A DNA stretch of 64,000 bases from an uncultured Prevotellaceae bacterium (GTDB lineage: Bacteria > Bacteroidota > Bacteroidia > Bacteroidales > Bacteroidaceae), in contig ONQT01000003.1 of NCBI GenBank assembly GCA_900320045.1, positions 62,001 through 126,000 of the forward strand, given 5' to 3'. The translations under genes were made by a program, and so were the position numbers. Of this stretch, positions 51,881-62,000 are shown in pieces; the first letter of the stretch is position 1; each line of letters opens with the position of its first letter. The notes beneath the pieces are model-generated. The model saw only the letters and a program-made list of their open reading frames with translations. It had not been told where the DNA came from and searched no databases.

Positions 51881-52380
51881 ATTACTTTAGCAAACTTGTC
51901 GATGTGTTCATCGATATAGTGAGCGACATCTGCTGTCCATGCTTCTTCCTGGTCGACAAAGAGGTCGTCCATGTCGTCGAACTCCGGGAACTGCTCAAAC
52001 AGCGCCATAAACTCCTCATCCGAGCAGTCACGTTCTATCTGTTCGTGATACTTATTATATAAAGTATGCGCATCGTACACCAGCTTCGACAGTTCCTTCA
52101 TGCCCCACAGTTTGACAGCCTTGGCAAAGGGATTCTTGAAGATAAAAGGCCCGTAGCCGTTATGTATCAGCTGCACAAAGCCACCGTCCATCACCTCTTG
52201 GTGTAGCGCATCCCATGCCAGCAACGTTATCTGGTCGCTGTTCAATTCGCCCAGTGTCTCTGTCGTCAGCTCACCACCAATGGTCTCCTTGATAGCCGTA
52301 ACGAAAGCAGCCACGAAGGCATCCATACCCTCGCCAGCTGCTTGCCTCAGCACAGCATCACTAATCATTACTTCTTTCAT
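51877..52380 (-). CDS. DMP19/DUF4375-family protein
   Basis: 167 residues, acidic and mostly helical. The segment [29 protein letters not shown] is the hallmark of the DUF4375/DMP19 family (a family named for a DNA-mimic protein of Neisseria; function in Bacteroidetes is unknown). The acidic tail [18 protein letters not shown] fits the idea of a DNA mimic but does not prove it. It overlaps smpB by 4 bases and is first in this operon. Confidence 0.75.
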   Translation of the reverse strand: MKEVMISDAVLRQAAGEGMDAFVAAFVTAIKETIGGELTTETLGELNSDQITLLAWDALHQEVMDGGFVQLIHNGYGPFIFKNPFAKAVKLWGMKELSKLVYDAHTLYNKYHEQIERDCSDEEFMALFEQFPEFDDMDDLFVDQEEAWTADVAHYIDEHIDKFAKVI

Positions 52381-52388
52381 ACAGGTTG

Positions 52389-52396
52389 CAAAGGTA
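52389..52396 (-). promoter_or_regulatory. -7 box of the DMP19-smpB operon
   Basis: Minus-strand TACCTTTG, only 8 bases before the ATG at 52380, so the transcript leader would be very short. No clear -33 element. Confidence 0.5.
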
Positions 52397-52407
52397 CGAA
52401 ATTAATT

Positions 52408-53562
52408 TTAATTTTCCGTTATCTGATACTTCTTTTTGCGCTCGCGCTTCGCTTTCTGTGGAATACCACTCGGTCCGGAAACGGCAGAACGAATGGTCTT
52501 TACGCCACGATAGCCGTTCCAGCGGTCGTGAATCCTGCGGACATAATCGACCGTCTCGGAGCCTCGCATATAGCCGTTACGGACAACGGGGTCGTTATAG
52601 TATTGCGCCTGTTGCAAACCCAACACGAAGGGTTCGACGTCACGCCACATTTTATCGTTACGTCCATGTTTACGCGCCAAAGCCATTGCGTCACGGATAT
52701 GGAAACCGCCACCATTATAGGCTGCCAGCACAAACTTGGTGCGCTCAGTAGGATTGGGAATATCGCCGAACGACTGTTGCAACTCGGCAATATAACGCAC
52801 GGCGGCGGCAATATTCTGCTCGGGATTATAGATCTCACTACGCGGCAATCCTAAATGCTCGGCAGTAGCAGGCATTATCTGCATCAGTCCGCAGGCGCCG
52901 GCCCATGACTTGGCCTGAGGGTCAAAACACGACTCCTGATAACATTGCGCTGCCAGCAATCGCCAGTCCCAGCGGATGCGAGGAGCATGCTGTTGGAACA
53001 GGGCATCGTAATGAGAAATAATACCATTCTTGCTGTTCAGCATAGGAGCAAAGACTCGACGCCGAACGGTGGGAGTGGTCAGCAGACGCTGCTCTTGTTG
53101 GCGCGCCTCAGCCAACATAGCGGGCTTGTACCAATCGGTAAAAGCTTCCTGAAGGTCGCCCTTAGTTTCGCCAAAGAGCCAGCCGGTGCCCTCTTTGCCA
53201 AGGGGATAGCAGATGAGGTCGGCATCGCCATCCTGCAAACGCTTCAGCATCTCGGTCGTATCACGGCAGACCTCCATGCGGAGACTGACCCCCAGTTTGT
53301 CGGCAAAGCGCTGCGCTAACAGATACTGTGTTCCCAAATGGCGACCGCGATAGTCGTAATAAGTCTCAGGACCAGTCAATGTAAGGGCTATCAACTCACC
53401 ACTACGCTGGATGTCGTCAAGGTCGAAATCACCGTCATCGGTAGGAATGGTATCAGCAATCTCACCCCATGGTGCCACCACGGTGACCTGACGCTTCTGC
53501 CCACAACTGACAAACAGTAAAAGGATTGCGAAAAACTGAATATATATACCCTTTCGTATCAA
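52408..53562 (-). CDS. Lytic transglycosylase with substrate-binding domain (MltF-like lipoprotein)
   Basis: Cuts peptidoglycan glycan strands. A lipoprotein signal (about 20 residues ending FVSC) is followed by a periplasmic solute-binding-type domain (GELIALTLTGPETYYDYRGRHLGTQYLLAQ onward) and the C-terminal SLT domain with QCYQESCFDPQAKSW (catalytic glutamate), GACGLMQIMPATAEHLG and FVLAAYNGG. This is the MltF layout. The longer frame opens with TTG at 53604, but the promoter box at 53582-53589 lies inside it; the TTG at 53562 gives a normal signal peptide (MIRKGIYIQFFAILLL), so I use that. Divergent from hisG. Confidence 0.88.
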   Translation of the reverse strand: MIRKGIYIQFFAILLLFVSCGQKRQVTVVAPWGEIADTIPTDDGDFDLDDIQRSGELIALTLTGPETYYDYRGRHLGTQYLLAQRFADKLGVSLRMEVCRDTTEMLKRLQDGDADLICYPLGKEGTGWLFGETKGDLQEAFTDWYKPAMLAEARQQEQRLLTTPTVRRRVFAPMLNSKNGIISHYDALFQQHAPRIRWDWRLLAAQCYQESCFDPQAKSWAGACGLMQIMPATAEHLGLPRSEIYNPEQNIAAAVRYIAELQQSFGDIPNPTERTKFVLAAYNGGGFHIRDAMALARKHGRNDKMWRDVEPFVLGLQQAQYYNDPVVRNGYMRGSETVDYVRRIHDRWNGYRGVKTIRSAVSGPSGIPQKAKRERKKKYQITEN

Positions 53563-53581
53563 TTTCGTTGGATTTTGAGTG

Positions 53582-53589
53582 CAAAAGTA
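53582..53589 (-). promoter_or_regulatory. -7 box for the MltF-like gene
   Basis: Minus-strand TACTTTTG, 19 bases before the TTG at 53562. It supports that start. The -33 element is unclear. Confidence 0.5.
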
Positions 53590-53597
53590 ATCATTTT

Positions 53598-53629
53598 CTT
53601 GCAAATATCAGCGGAAATGTGTAATTTTG
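53598..53629 (+). promoter_or_regulatory. Promoter of the his genes
   Basis: CTTG (53598-53601), 20 bases, then TAATTTTG (53622-53629). The start of transcription would be near 53636, so hisG must begin at the ATG at 53684 and not at the in-frame ATG at 53627. Confidence 0.65.
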
Positions 53630-53683
53630 CACCTTATTAGAGTAAAAATAAACGGTAAATCGTCAATTTTGTATAAAGATAAC

Positions 53684-54535
53684 ATGTTAAGAATTGCAGT
53701 ACAATCAAAAGGCCGTCTGTTTGACGACACGATGAACCTGCTGGCAGAAGCAGATATTAAGGTAAGTTCAGGACGACGCACACTATTGGTTCAGTCGGGC
53801 AACTTCCCCTTGGAGGTGCTCTATCTCCGTGACGACGATATTCCCCAAAGTGTGGCTTCAGGAGTAGCAGACATTGGTGTGGTAGGCGAAAATGAATTCG
53901 TAGAGCGTGGTGAGGATGCAGAAATCATCTCACGCTTAGGATTCTCGAAGTGCCGCCTGTCGCTGGCTATTCCCAAAGAGATAGACTATCAGGGAGTCCA
54001 ATGGTTTAACGGCAAGAAGATTGCCACCTCCTATCCCAATATCTTGAAGACATTCCTCCAGAAGAACGGCATAGAGGCTGAGATTCACGTCATCACAGGA
54101 AGCGTGGAAATCAGCCCGGGCATCGGACTGGCAGACGGTATCTTCGATATTGTGTCGAGCGGTTCGACGCTGGTCAGCAACAACCTGCGCGAAGTGGAAG
54201 TGGTTATGCAGAGCGAAGCCCTACTCATCGGCCACAAAGGAATGTCGCAGGAAAAGCGAGCCACTTTGGACGAGATGTTGTTCCGCTTCAAGGCTGTCAA
54301 GGATGCCGAGGACAAGAAGTATGTCCGCATGAATGCTCCGAAGGCTCGTCTGCAAGAGATTATCAACGTGCTGCCCGGACTGAAGAGTCCCACCATCATC
54401 CCGTTGGCTGACGACGACTGGTGTTCTGTCCACACCGTGCTGGATCAGAAGCGTTTCTGGGAAATCATCGGCAAACTGAAGGAGATGGGAGCCCAAGGCA
54501 TCTTGGTAACACCCATCGAAAAAATGATTCTCTAA
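53684..54535 (+). CDS. hisG: ATP phosphoribosyltransferase
   Basis: First step of histidine synthesis: joins ATP and phosphoribosyl pyrophosphate. The 283 residues from the ATG at 53684 (MLRIAVQSKGRLFDDTM) follow the long form of HisG with a C-terminal regulatory ACT-like domain that binds histidine. Motifs: DIGVVGENEFVERG, ATSYPNILKTFLQ and the PRPP loop around DGIFDIVSSGSTLVSN. The leader of about 50 bases shows no His-rich peptide. First of hisG-hisD-hisC. Confidence 0.96.
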   Translation: MLRIAVQSKGRLFDDTMNLLAEADIKVSSGRRTLLVQSGNFPLEVLYLRDDDIPQSVASGVADIGVVGENEFVERGEDAEIISRLGFSKCRLSLAIPKEIDYQGVQWFNGKKIATSYPNILKTFLQKNGIEAEIHVITGSVEISPGIGLADGIFDIVSSGSTLVSNNLREVEVVMQSEALLIGHKGMSQEKRATLDEMLFRFKAVKDAEDKKYVRMNAPKARLQEIINVLPGLKSPTIIPLADDDWCSVHTVLDQKRFWEIIGKLKEMGAQGILVTPIEKMIL

Positions 54536-54540
54536 CTGTG

Positions 54541-54561
54541 TTCGACGGTTCAGCCGTCGAA
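54541..54561. repeat. 21-nt palindrome between hisG and hisD
   Basis: Arms TTCGACGG and CCGTCGAA with core TTCAG, 5 bases after the hisG stop. The arms and core match those in rho (core ACGGTTCAGCCGT identical). No T run follows, so it is not a terminator. Confidence 0.75.
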
Positions 54562-54575
54562 AAGCCTACGAAACA

Positions 54576-55859
54576 ATGAAAACATACAGATACCCGAAGC
54601 GTGAAATGTGGGACGAGATTGTTGCTCGTCCACGATTGGACCTTGCCCAGCTGAACGAGACCGTCAGCAAAGTGCTGGCTGACGTCAAGCAACGTGGTGA
54701 CGAGGCCGTCAAGGAATACGAGCGGAAGTTCGACAAGGCAGACTTGTCAGCGCTGGCCGTTACAGAACAGGAGATGGACGATGCGGAGAAATTGGTCACC
54801 AACGAATTGCGCGATGCCATTATCCTGGCACACCATAATATCAAGGTATTCCACATCTCACAGCGCTTCGTAGGCCAGAAAGTAAAGACCCAGGAGGGTG
54901 TCGTCTGCTGGCAAAAGAGCGTAGCGATAGAACGGGTAGGTCTCTACATTCCAGGAGGTACAGCCCCACTCTTCTCTACAGTCCTGATGTTGGCAACACC
55001 TGCCAAAATTGCCGGCTGTAAGGAGATTGTGCTCTGCACCCCTCCCAACCAGGAAGGCAAGGTTCATCCTGCCATTTTGGTGGCTGCCCGTATTGCAGGC
55101 GTCAGCAAGATTTACAAGATAGGCGGTGTTCAGGCCATTGGCGCAATGGCATACGGTACCGAATCGGTACCCAAGGTGTATAAGATTTTTGGTCCCGGCA
55201 ACCAATATGTGATGGCTGCCAAGCAACAGGTCAGCATGGACGAAGTGGCTATCGACATGCCGGCAGGACCGTCAGAAGTCTGTGTGCTGGCTGACGAGAC
55301 AGCCAACGCCGAGTTCGTAGCTGCAGACCTGCTGTCTCAGGCTGAACATGGTCGCGACTCGCAAGTTCTTTTCATCACCACTTCTGAACAGAAACTGCAG
55401 GAAGTGCAGGAGGAGGTAGAGCAGCAGTTACAGCAACTGCCCCGCCACGATATAGCCCAAGCTGCATTGGACAATAGCCGCTACGTGCTCGTCAGTTCTA
55501 CCGACGAGATGATGGCGCTCTCCAATGCCTATGCCCCTGAGCACCTCATCATCCAGACCAAAAACTACGAGCAGATGGCCGAGCAAGTGGTCAATGCCGG
55601 AAGCGTTTTCTTAGGTCCCTATGCCTGTGAAAGTGCGGGCGACTATGCCAGCGGCACCAACCATACGCTGCCGACGCACGGCTACGCCACGGCCTATAAC
55701 GGTGTCAATCTGGACTCCTATTGTAGGAAGATTACCTTCCAGCACCTGACGAAGGAAGGCATTGTCCACATTGGCCGGGCTGTCGAACTGATGGCTGAAG
55801 CCGAAGAGCTGGATGCCCACAAGAACGCGATGACCGTCCGCATCAAGTCAATAAAATAG
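54576..55859 (+). CDS. hisD: Histidinol dehydrogenase
   Basis: Last two steps of histidine synthesis: oxidises L-histidinol to L-histidine with two NAD. The 427 residues show the family signature region ([21 protein letters not shown]), the [22 protein letters not shown] motif, [19 protein letters not shown], and the zinc-binding QAEHGRDSQ. Length complete. It lies 40 bases after hisG, with the palindrome in the gap. Confidence 0.97.
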   Translation: MKTYRYPKREMWDEIVARPRLDLAQLNETVSKVLADVKQRGDEAVKEYERKFDKADLSALAVTEQEMDDAEKLVTNELRDAIILAHHNIKVFHISQRFVGQKVKTQEGVVCWQKSVAIERVGLYIPGGTAPLFSTVLMLATPAKIAGCKEIVLCTPPNQEGKVHPAILVAARIAGVSKIYKIGGVQAIGAMAYGTESVPKVYKIFGPGNQYVMAAKQQVSMDEVAIDMPAGPSEVCVLADETANAEFVAADLLSQAEHGRDSQVLFITTSEQKLQEVQEEVEQQLQQLPRHDIAQAALDNSRYVLVSSTDEMMALSNAYAPEHLIIQTKNYEQMAEQVVNAGSVFLGPYACESAGDYASGTNHTLPTHGYATAYNGVNLDSYCRKITFQHLTKEGIVHIGRAVELMAEAEELDAHKNAMTVRIKSIK

Positions 55860-55863
55860 TGTT

Positions 55864-55884
55864 TTCGACGATTCAGCCGTCGAA
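55864..55884. repeat. 21-nt palindrome between hisD and hisC
   Basis: Arms TTCGACG and CGTCGAA around ATTCAGC (one mismatch pair compared with the other copy), 4 bases after the hisD stop. Same family as the copies at 54541 and in rho. Confidence 0.75.
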
Positions 55885-55899
55885 ATAAAGCGAATAAAT

Positions 55900-56934
55900 A
55901 TGAAACCACTTGAGCAGTTAGTAAGACCCAACATCTGGAGCCTGGCGCCCTATAGTAGTGCACGCGATGAATATTCCGGCAAGGAGGCGCACGTCTTCCT
56001 GGATGCCAACGAGAATCCGTACAACGACCCTTACAACCGCTACCCCGACCCTCTGCAGCGGGAACTGAAGGCCAAATTGGAGAAGGTCAAGGGTGTACCA
56101 ACGGAAAACATCTTTTTAGGCAACGGTAGCGACGAGGCCATCGACTTGGCGTATCGCATTTTCTGCGAGCCTGGTCGCGACAACGTAGTGAGCATTGCCC
56201 CTACCTACGGCATGTATCAGGTTTGTGCAGACATCAATAACGTCGAGTTCCGCAAGGTATTGCTGGACGACAACTACCAGATGGAAGCCGGAAAACTGCT
56301 TGCCGCATGCGACGAGCACACAAAGGTCATCTGGCTCTGTTCGCCTAACAACCCCACGGGCAATTCGCTGAACCGCAACGAGATACTGAAGGTGATAGAG
56401 CACTTTGAGGGTATCGTGGTGGTGGACGAGGCCTATATCGACTTCGCCCAGCAACTGTCCTTGCGACAGGAGCTGCCCACACATCCTAACCTCATCATCC
56501 TGCAGACATTGTCGAAGGCCTGGGGTTCGGCAGCCATCCGACTGGGTATGGCTTTTGCCTCGAAAGACATTATTAATATATATAATAAGGTGAAATACCC
56601 TTATAATGTCAACTTGCTTACACAGCAGCAAGCCATGAAGGCTATCAGCGACCCGTACGAGGTGGACAAATGGGTGAAGACCTTGTTGCAAGAGCGCGGT
56701 CGACTGATGTTGGCCTTCAGCGAGCTACCCATTTGTGAGCAGATCTATCCCACCGATGCCAACTTCTTCCTAGCTCGCATGAACGATGCCCAAAAGACCT
56801 ACGACTACTTGGTGGAGCAAGGAATCATTGTCCGCAACCGAAGCCGCGTGCAGCTTTGTCACAACTGTCTGCGCATCACCATCGGCACTCGCACGGAGAA
56901 TAACGAGCTGTTAGCTGCACTACGGCAATTCTAA
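55900..56934 (+). CDS. hisC: Histidinol-phosphate aminotransferase
   Basis: PLP enzyme converting imidazole-acetol phosphate to histidinol phosphate with glutamate. The 344 residues include [60 protein letters not shown] and the PLP lysine in [17 protein letters not shown]. Third of hisG-hisD-hisC, 40 bases after hisD. hisB, which follows hisC in many Bacteroidales, is not next. Confidence 0.96.
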   Translation: MKPLEQLVRPNIWSLAPYSSARDEYSGKEAHVFLDANENPYNDPYNRYPDPLQRELKAKLEKVKGVPTENIFLGNGSDEAIDLAYRIFCEPGRDNVVSIAPTYGMYQVCADINNVEFRKVLLDDNYQMEAGKLLAACDEHTKVIWLCSPNNPTGNSLNRNEILKVIEHFEGIVVVDEAYIDFAQQLSLRQELPTHPNLIILQTLSKAWGSAAIRLGMAFASKDIINIYNKVKYPYNVNLLTQQQAMKAISDPYEVDKWVKTLLQERGRLMLAFSELPICEQIYPTDANFFLARMNDAQKTYDYLVEQGIIVRNRSRVQLCHNCLRITIGTRTENNELLAALRQF

Positions 56935-57001
56935 GAAACACATTCTGACGCCTTCCGGCAAAACGAATCCAGAGCGAAGCCACCAAATAATTTTCAAAAT
57001 G

Positions 57002-57033
57002 TTTGGTGGTTTCGTCTCTTTTTCGTACCTTTG
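57002..57033 (+). promoter_or_regulatory. Promoter of rpsA
   Basis: TTTG (57002-57005), 20 bases, then TACCTTTG (57026-57033). Transcription from about 57040 gives a leader of about 135 bases. Confidence 0.75.
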
Positions 57034-57039
57034 CAGCCG

Positions 57040-57175
57040 ATTTTGTGCCAAAAGGTACAAGGAAGACGGAACAGGCGCCGACTTCTCTGATTATTAACCC
57101 ATTAAAACATGACCTGATAAACGTCTGTTCAGGCCTTGCCCCGATGAGAAGCGGGGCAACACATTATTTATTATT
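57040..57175 (+). promoter_or_regulatory. rpsA leader with hairpin near the start codon
   Basis: The leader is long for this genome. A stem TTGCCCCG (57136-57143) with CGGGGCAA (57152-57159) and an 8-base loop lies 16 bases before the ATG, followed by an AT-rich run. Such a hairpin could take part in self-control by S1, which is known for E. coli rpsA, but the sequence itself is not one I recognise. Confidence 0.45.
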
Positions 57176-58957
57176 ATGTCAGAATTAACAAAGAACGTCC
57201 AGCCATTACAGGACTTCGACTGGGAACAGTTTGAGAATGGCACGACCGCCGGTGTGAGCAAGGAAGAGCTTGACAAGGCGTACGATGAAACGCTGAACAA
57301 GGTTAGCGAGCATCAGGTTGTCGACGGTACCGTCATTAGCGTCGACAAGAAGGAAGTAGTCGTCAACATCGGCTACAAGAGCGACGGTATCATTCCTGCC
57401 AGCGAGTTCCGCTACAACCCCGACCTGAAGGCCGGCGACACCGTTGAGGTGTATGTAGAGAACGCTGAGGACAAGAAGGGTCAGCTCGTGCTGTCGCACA
57501 AGAAGGCTCGCATGTCTAAGAGCTGGGAGCGTGTCAACGCTGCCCTCGAAGCCCAGGAGGTTATTACTGGTTACATCAAGTGCCGCACGAAGGGTGGTAT
57601 GATTGTCGACGTATTCGGCATCGAGGCCTTCCTGCCCGGTTCACAGATTGACGTTCATCCCATACGCGACTACGACCAGTTCGTGGGCAAGACGATGGAG
57701 TTCAAGGTTGTGAAGATCAACCAGGAGTTCCGCAACGTCGTTGTTTCTCACAAGGCTCTTATCGAGGCTGAGCTGGAGGCCCAGAAGCAGGAGATCATCT
57801 CTAAGCTGGAGAAGGGTCAGATTCTGGAGGGTGTCGTTAAGAACATCACCAGCTACGGTGTATTCGTAGACCTGGGCGGTGTTGACGGACTGATCCACAT
57901 CACCGACCTGAGCTGGGGCCGCGTAGACGATCCTCACAAGGTAGTAGAGCTCGACCAGAAGATCAATGTCGTTATCCTCGACTTCGATGAGGAGAAGAAG
58001 CGCATTGCCCTCGGTCTGAAGCAGCTCACTCCGCATCCTTGGGATGCTCTGGATGCTGATCTCAAGGTTGGCGACCACGTGAAGGGTAAGGTAGTCGTTA
58101 TCGCTGACTACGGTGCATTCGTTGAGATTCAGCCCGGCGTTGAGGGTCTGATTCACGTCAGCGAGATGTCATGGAGCCAGCACCTGCGTTCTGCTCAGGA
58201 GTTCCTAAAGGTAGGCGACGAGATCGAGGCTGTTATCCTGACTCTGGATCGCGACGAGCGCAAGATGTCTCTGGGCATCAAGCAGCTGAAGGAAGATCCC
58301 TGGGAGGCTATCGAGGTTAAGTATCCTGTTGGCAGCAAGCATACCGCTCGCGTCCGCAACTTCACCAACTTCGGCGTATTCGTTGAGCTGGAGGAAGGCG
58401 TAGACGGTCTGGTACACATCAGCGACCTGTCTTGGACCAAGAAGGTGAAGCACCCCTCAGAGTTCACTCAGGTTGGCGCCAGCCTCGACGTTGTTGTCCT
58501 GGAGATTGACAAGGAGAACCGTCGTCTCAGCCTTGGCCACAAGCAGCTGGAGGACAATCCCTGGAACGTCTTCGAGGAGAAGTACACCGTTGGTTCTATC
58601 CACGAGGGTAAGATTACCGAGCTGCTCGAGAAGGGTGCCGTTGTTGCACTCGACGAGAACGTGGAAGGCTTCGCTACTCCCAAGCACCTGCAGAAGGAGG
58701 ATGGCTCTCAGGCCGTTCAGGGTGAGACGCTGCCCTTCAAGGTGATTGAGTTCAACAAGGATTCTAAGCGCATCATCCTCTCTCACAGCCGCACCTTCGA
58801 GGATCCGCAGCGTGAGGAGAAGAAGGCTGCCGCCAAGAAGACCCGCGTTGCCAAGAAGGACGAGACGCCAAAGATTGAGAACGTTGCCGCAAGCACAACG
58901 CTTGGTGACCTCGATGTTTTGGCTCAGTTGAAAGCCCAAATGGAAAAGGGTGAATAA
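57176..58957 (+). CDS. rpsA: 30S ribosomal protein S1
   Basis: Brings mRNA to the small subunit. The 593 residues hold six S1 repeats: the first near 55-120 (GTVISVDKKEVVVNIGYKSDGIIP), a second with GYIKCRTKGGMIVDVFGIEAFLPGSQ, then clear copies with ILEGVVKNITSYGVFVDLGGVDGLIH, VKGKVVVIADYGAFVEIQPGVEGLIH, ARVRNFTNFGVFVELEEGVDGLVH and a weaker last repeat (HEGKITELLEKGAVVALDENVEGF). The tail is basic and Ala/Lys-rich. Codons are strongly biased to preferred ones. A good terminator follows. Confidence 0.97.
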   Translation: MSELTKNVQPLQDFDWEQFENGTTAGVSKEELDKAYDETLNKVSEHQVVDGTVISVDKKEVVVNIGYKSDGIIPASEFRYNPDLKAGDTVEVYVENAEDKKGQLVLSHKKARMSKSWERVNAALEAQEVITGYIKCRTKGGMIVDVFGIEAFLPGSQIDVHPIRDYDQFVGKTMEFKVVKINQEFRNVVVSHKALIEAELEAQKQEIISKLEKGQILEGVVKNITSYGVFVDLGGVDGLIHITDLSWGRVDDPHKVVELDQKINVVILDFDEEKKRIALGLKQLTPHPWDALDADLKVGDHVKGKVVVIADYGAFVEIQPGVEGLIHVSEMSWSQHLRSAQEFLKVGDEIEAVILTLDRDERKMSLGIKQLKEDPWEAIEVKYPVGSKHTARVRNFTNFGVFVELEEGVDGLVHISDLSWTKKVKHPSEFTQVGASLDVVVLEIDKENRRLSLGHKQLEDNPWNVFEEKYTVGSIHEGKITELLEKGAVVALDENVEGFATPKHLQKEDGSQAVQGETLPFKVIEFNKDSKRIILSHSRTFEDPQREEKKAAAKKTRVAKKDETPKIENVAASTTLGDLDVLAQLKAQMEKGE

Positions 58958-58964
58958 AAAAATC

Positions 58965-58993
58965 GGGAGACGCTTGGTCGTCTCCCTTTTTTT
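58965..58993 (+). terminator. Intrinsic terminator of rpsA
   Basis: Stem GGGAGACG (58965-58972) with CGTCTCCC (58979-58986), 6-base loop, then seven T (58987-58993). It starts 7 bases after the rpsA stop codon. Confidence 0.9.
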
Positions 58994-58996
58994 ATG

Positions 58997-59004
58997 TAAT
59001 TTTG
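58997..59004 (+). promoter_or_regulatory. -7 box for carB
   Basis: TAATTTTG, 48 bases before the carB ATG, directly after the rpsA terminator. A CTTG at 58973-58976, in the terminator loop, is 20 bases upstream and could serve as -33. Confidence 0.6.
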
Positions 59005-59052
59005 TCGCCGAAAGCAAGAAACTAAAAAGACAATATCAAAACAAACAAGCAA

Positions 59053-62000
59053 ATGAAGAAGGTATTAGTATTGGGTTCGGGTGCCCTAAAAATCGGACAG
59101 GCAGGTGAGTTTGACTACAGTGGTTCACAGGCGCTGAAAGCATTGCGCGAGGAAGGAATCTCCAGCGTGCTGGTCAACCCCAACATTGCCACCATCCAGA
59201 CATCTGAAGGTATTGCTGACAAGGTGTACTTTCAGCCAGTTACCACGCACTTTGTCACAGAAATCATCAAGAAAGAACGTCCTGACGGCATTCTGCTGGC
59301 CTTCGGCGGACAGACTGCGCTGAACTGTGGTACTGAGCTTTACCAGACTGGTGTACTCAAGGAGTATGGAGTCCAGGTGTTGGGCACCAGCGTCGAGGCC
59401 ATCATGAATACAGAAGACCGCGACCTCTTCGTCAAGAAGCTGGACGAGATTCAACTGAAGACTCCCGTCTCTCATGCCGTTGAGAACATGGACGATGCCC
59501 TGAAGGCCGCCCGTGAAATCGGCTTCCCCATCATGATTCGTTCGGCCTATGCCTTAGGCGGTCTCGGTTCAGGTATCTGTCCTGACGAGAAGGCTTTCAA
59601 GGAGTTGGCCGAGAGTGCCTTCACATTTGCACCCCAGATTCTCGTCGAGGAGTCGCTGAAGGGCTGGAAGGAGATTGAGTTCGAGTGCATCCGCGACAAG
59701 AACGACCATTGCTTCACCGTTGCCTCGATGGAGAACTTCGACCCCCTGGGCATCCATACCGGTGAGAGTATCGTGGTAGCTCCTACCTGCTCGCTCACCG
59801 AGGAGCAGGTGAAGATGCTGCAGGAGATTACCATCAAGTGCGTACGCCACCTGAACATTGTCGGCGAGTGCAACATCCAGTTTGCCTTCAATGCTCAGAC
59901 CAACGACTACCGCATCATTGAGATCAACGCTCGTCTGAGCCGTTCTTCTGCGCTGGCCTCCAAGGCTACGGGCTATCCCCTCGCCTTCGTGGCTGCCAAG
60001 ATTGCCCTGGGCTATACGCTCGACCAGATTGGCGAAATGGGAACGACCTCATCGGCTTACGTGGCTCCCTCGCTGGACTACATGATTTGTAAGATTCCCC
60101 GCTGGGACCTCACCAAGTTTGCCGGCGTCAGCCGCCACATCGGCTCCAGCATGAAGTCGGTAGGCGAAATCATGTCCATCGGCCGCTCCTTCGAGGAGAT
60201 GATTCAGAAGGGTCTCCGCATGATTGGTCAGGGCATGCACGGTTTCGTGGGCAACGACCACACGAAGTTTGACAACCTTGACGATGCTCTGGCTAACCCC
60301 ACCGACCTGCGCATCTTTGCCATTGCACAGGCTTTGGAAGAAGGCTATACCATTGAGCGCATCGAGCAGCTCACCAAGATTGACGTCTGGTTCCTGGAGC
60401 GCCTGAAGCATATCGTTGACCTGAAGCACGAGCTGCAGAAGTACAACAAGCTGGAGGACCTGCCCAACGAGCTGCTGCTGGAGGTAAAGCAATGCGGATT
60501 CTCCGACTTCCAGATTGCCCGCTTCGTGCTGAAGCCCCAGGGTGGTAACATGGAGAAGGAAAACCTGGCTGTCCGCCAGTATCGCAAGCAGCAGGGCATC
60601 CTGCCCAGTGTGAAGCGCATTCCCACCGTTGCCAGCGAGCATCCCGAGCTGACCAACTACCTGTACTTCACGTACACACATACTCCTGCCTTCGCTCAGC
60701 CCGACGGCAAGCCGTATAAGTCGCTTCACGACATTAACTATTATAACAACGAGAAGTCTGTGATCGTCCTGGGGTCCGGAGCTTATCGCATCGGTTCCAG
60801 CGTCGAGTTCGACTGGTGCTCGGTAAACGCCATCAATACCGCTCGCAAGCTGGGCTACAAGAGTATCATGATCAACTACAACCCCGAGACGGTATCGACG
60901 GACTACGATATGTGCGACCGCCTGTACTTTGACGAGTTGTCGCTGGAGCGTGTGCTTGACGTCATCGACCTTGAGTCGCCCCGTGGCGTCATCGTCAGCG
61001 TGGGTGGACAGATTCCCAACAACCTGGCCATGAAGCTGCACCGTCAGGGTGTTCCTGTGCTGGGTACCAGCCCTGTCGACATCGACCGTGCTGAGAACCG
61101 CGACAAGTTCTCGGCCATGCTCGACAAGCTGGGCATCGACCAGCCCGCATGGCGTGCGCTGACATCGTTCGACGACATCAAGGAGTTCGTCTCCGAGGTG
61201 GGCTATCCCGTACTGGTTCGTCCCAGCTATGTGCTCTCCGGAGCTGCCATGAATGTATGCTATGACGACGAGGAGCTGCACCGCTTCCTCAGCATGGCCA
61301 CCGAGGTATCTAAGGAGTTCCCCGTAGTGGTCTCGAAGTTCATGACGGAAACCAAGGAGATTGAGTTCGATGCCGTAGCCGACAAGGGCGAAGTCGTCGA
61401 GTATGCCATCTCCGAACACGTTGAGTATGCCGGTGTCCACTCGGGCGACGCTACCATGCTGTTCCCCGCTCAACACATCTACTTCTCGACGGTTCGTCAA
61501 ATCAAGAAGATTTCGCGCAAGATTGCCAAAGAGCTCAACATCAGCGGTCCGTTCAACATCCAGTTTCTGGCCAAGAACCGCGAGGTGAAGGTCATCGAGT
61601 GCAACCTGCGCGCCAGCCGTTCGTTCCCCTTCGTCAGCAAGATCCTGAAGCGCAACTTCATCGAGACGGCTACGAAGATTATGCTCGACGCCCCCTACTC
61701 TCGCCCCGACCGTTCGGAGTTCGACATCGACCGCATCGGCGTCAAGGCCAGCCAGTTCTCGTTTGCCCGTCTGCAGAATGCCGACCCTGTGCTGGGTGTC
61801 GACATGTCGTCAACGGGTGAGGTCGGCTGCTTAGGCGACGACCTGAACGAGGCTCTGCTGAACGCCCTCATCGCCACGGGCTACCGTCTGCCGCAGGCCG
61901 GTAGCGCCGTACTCATCTCCTCAGGTGGTGCCAAGGGTAAGGTCAGCCTTCTGGAGCCCGCCCAGCAGCTGGTTAAGAAGGGTTACGAGGTCTATGCCAC

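Noticed and set aside
60049..61500. Long open frame (483 codons) antisense to carB
   Set aside because: It is a shadow of the biased codons of carB. It has no family motifs, no promoter and no separate codon signature.
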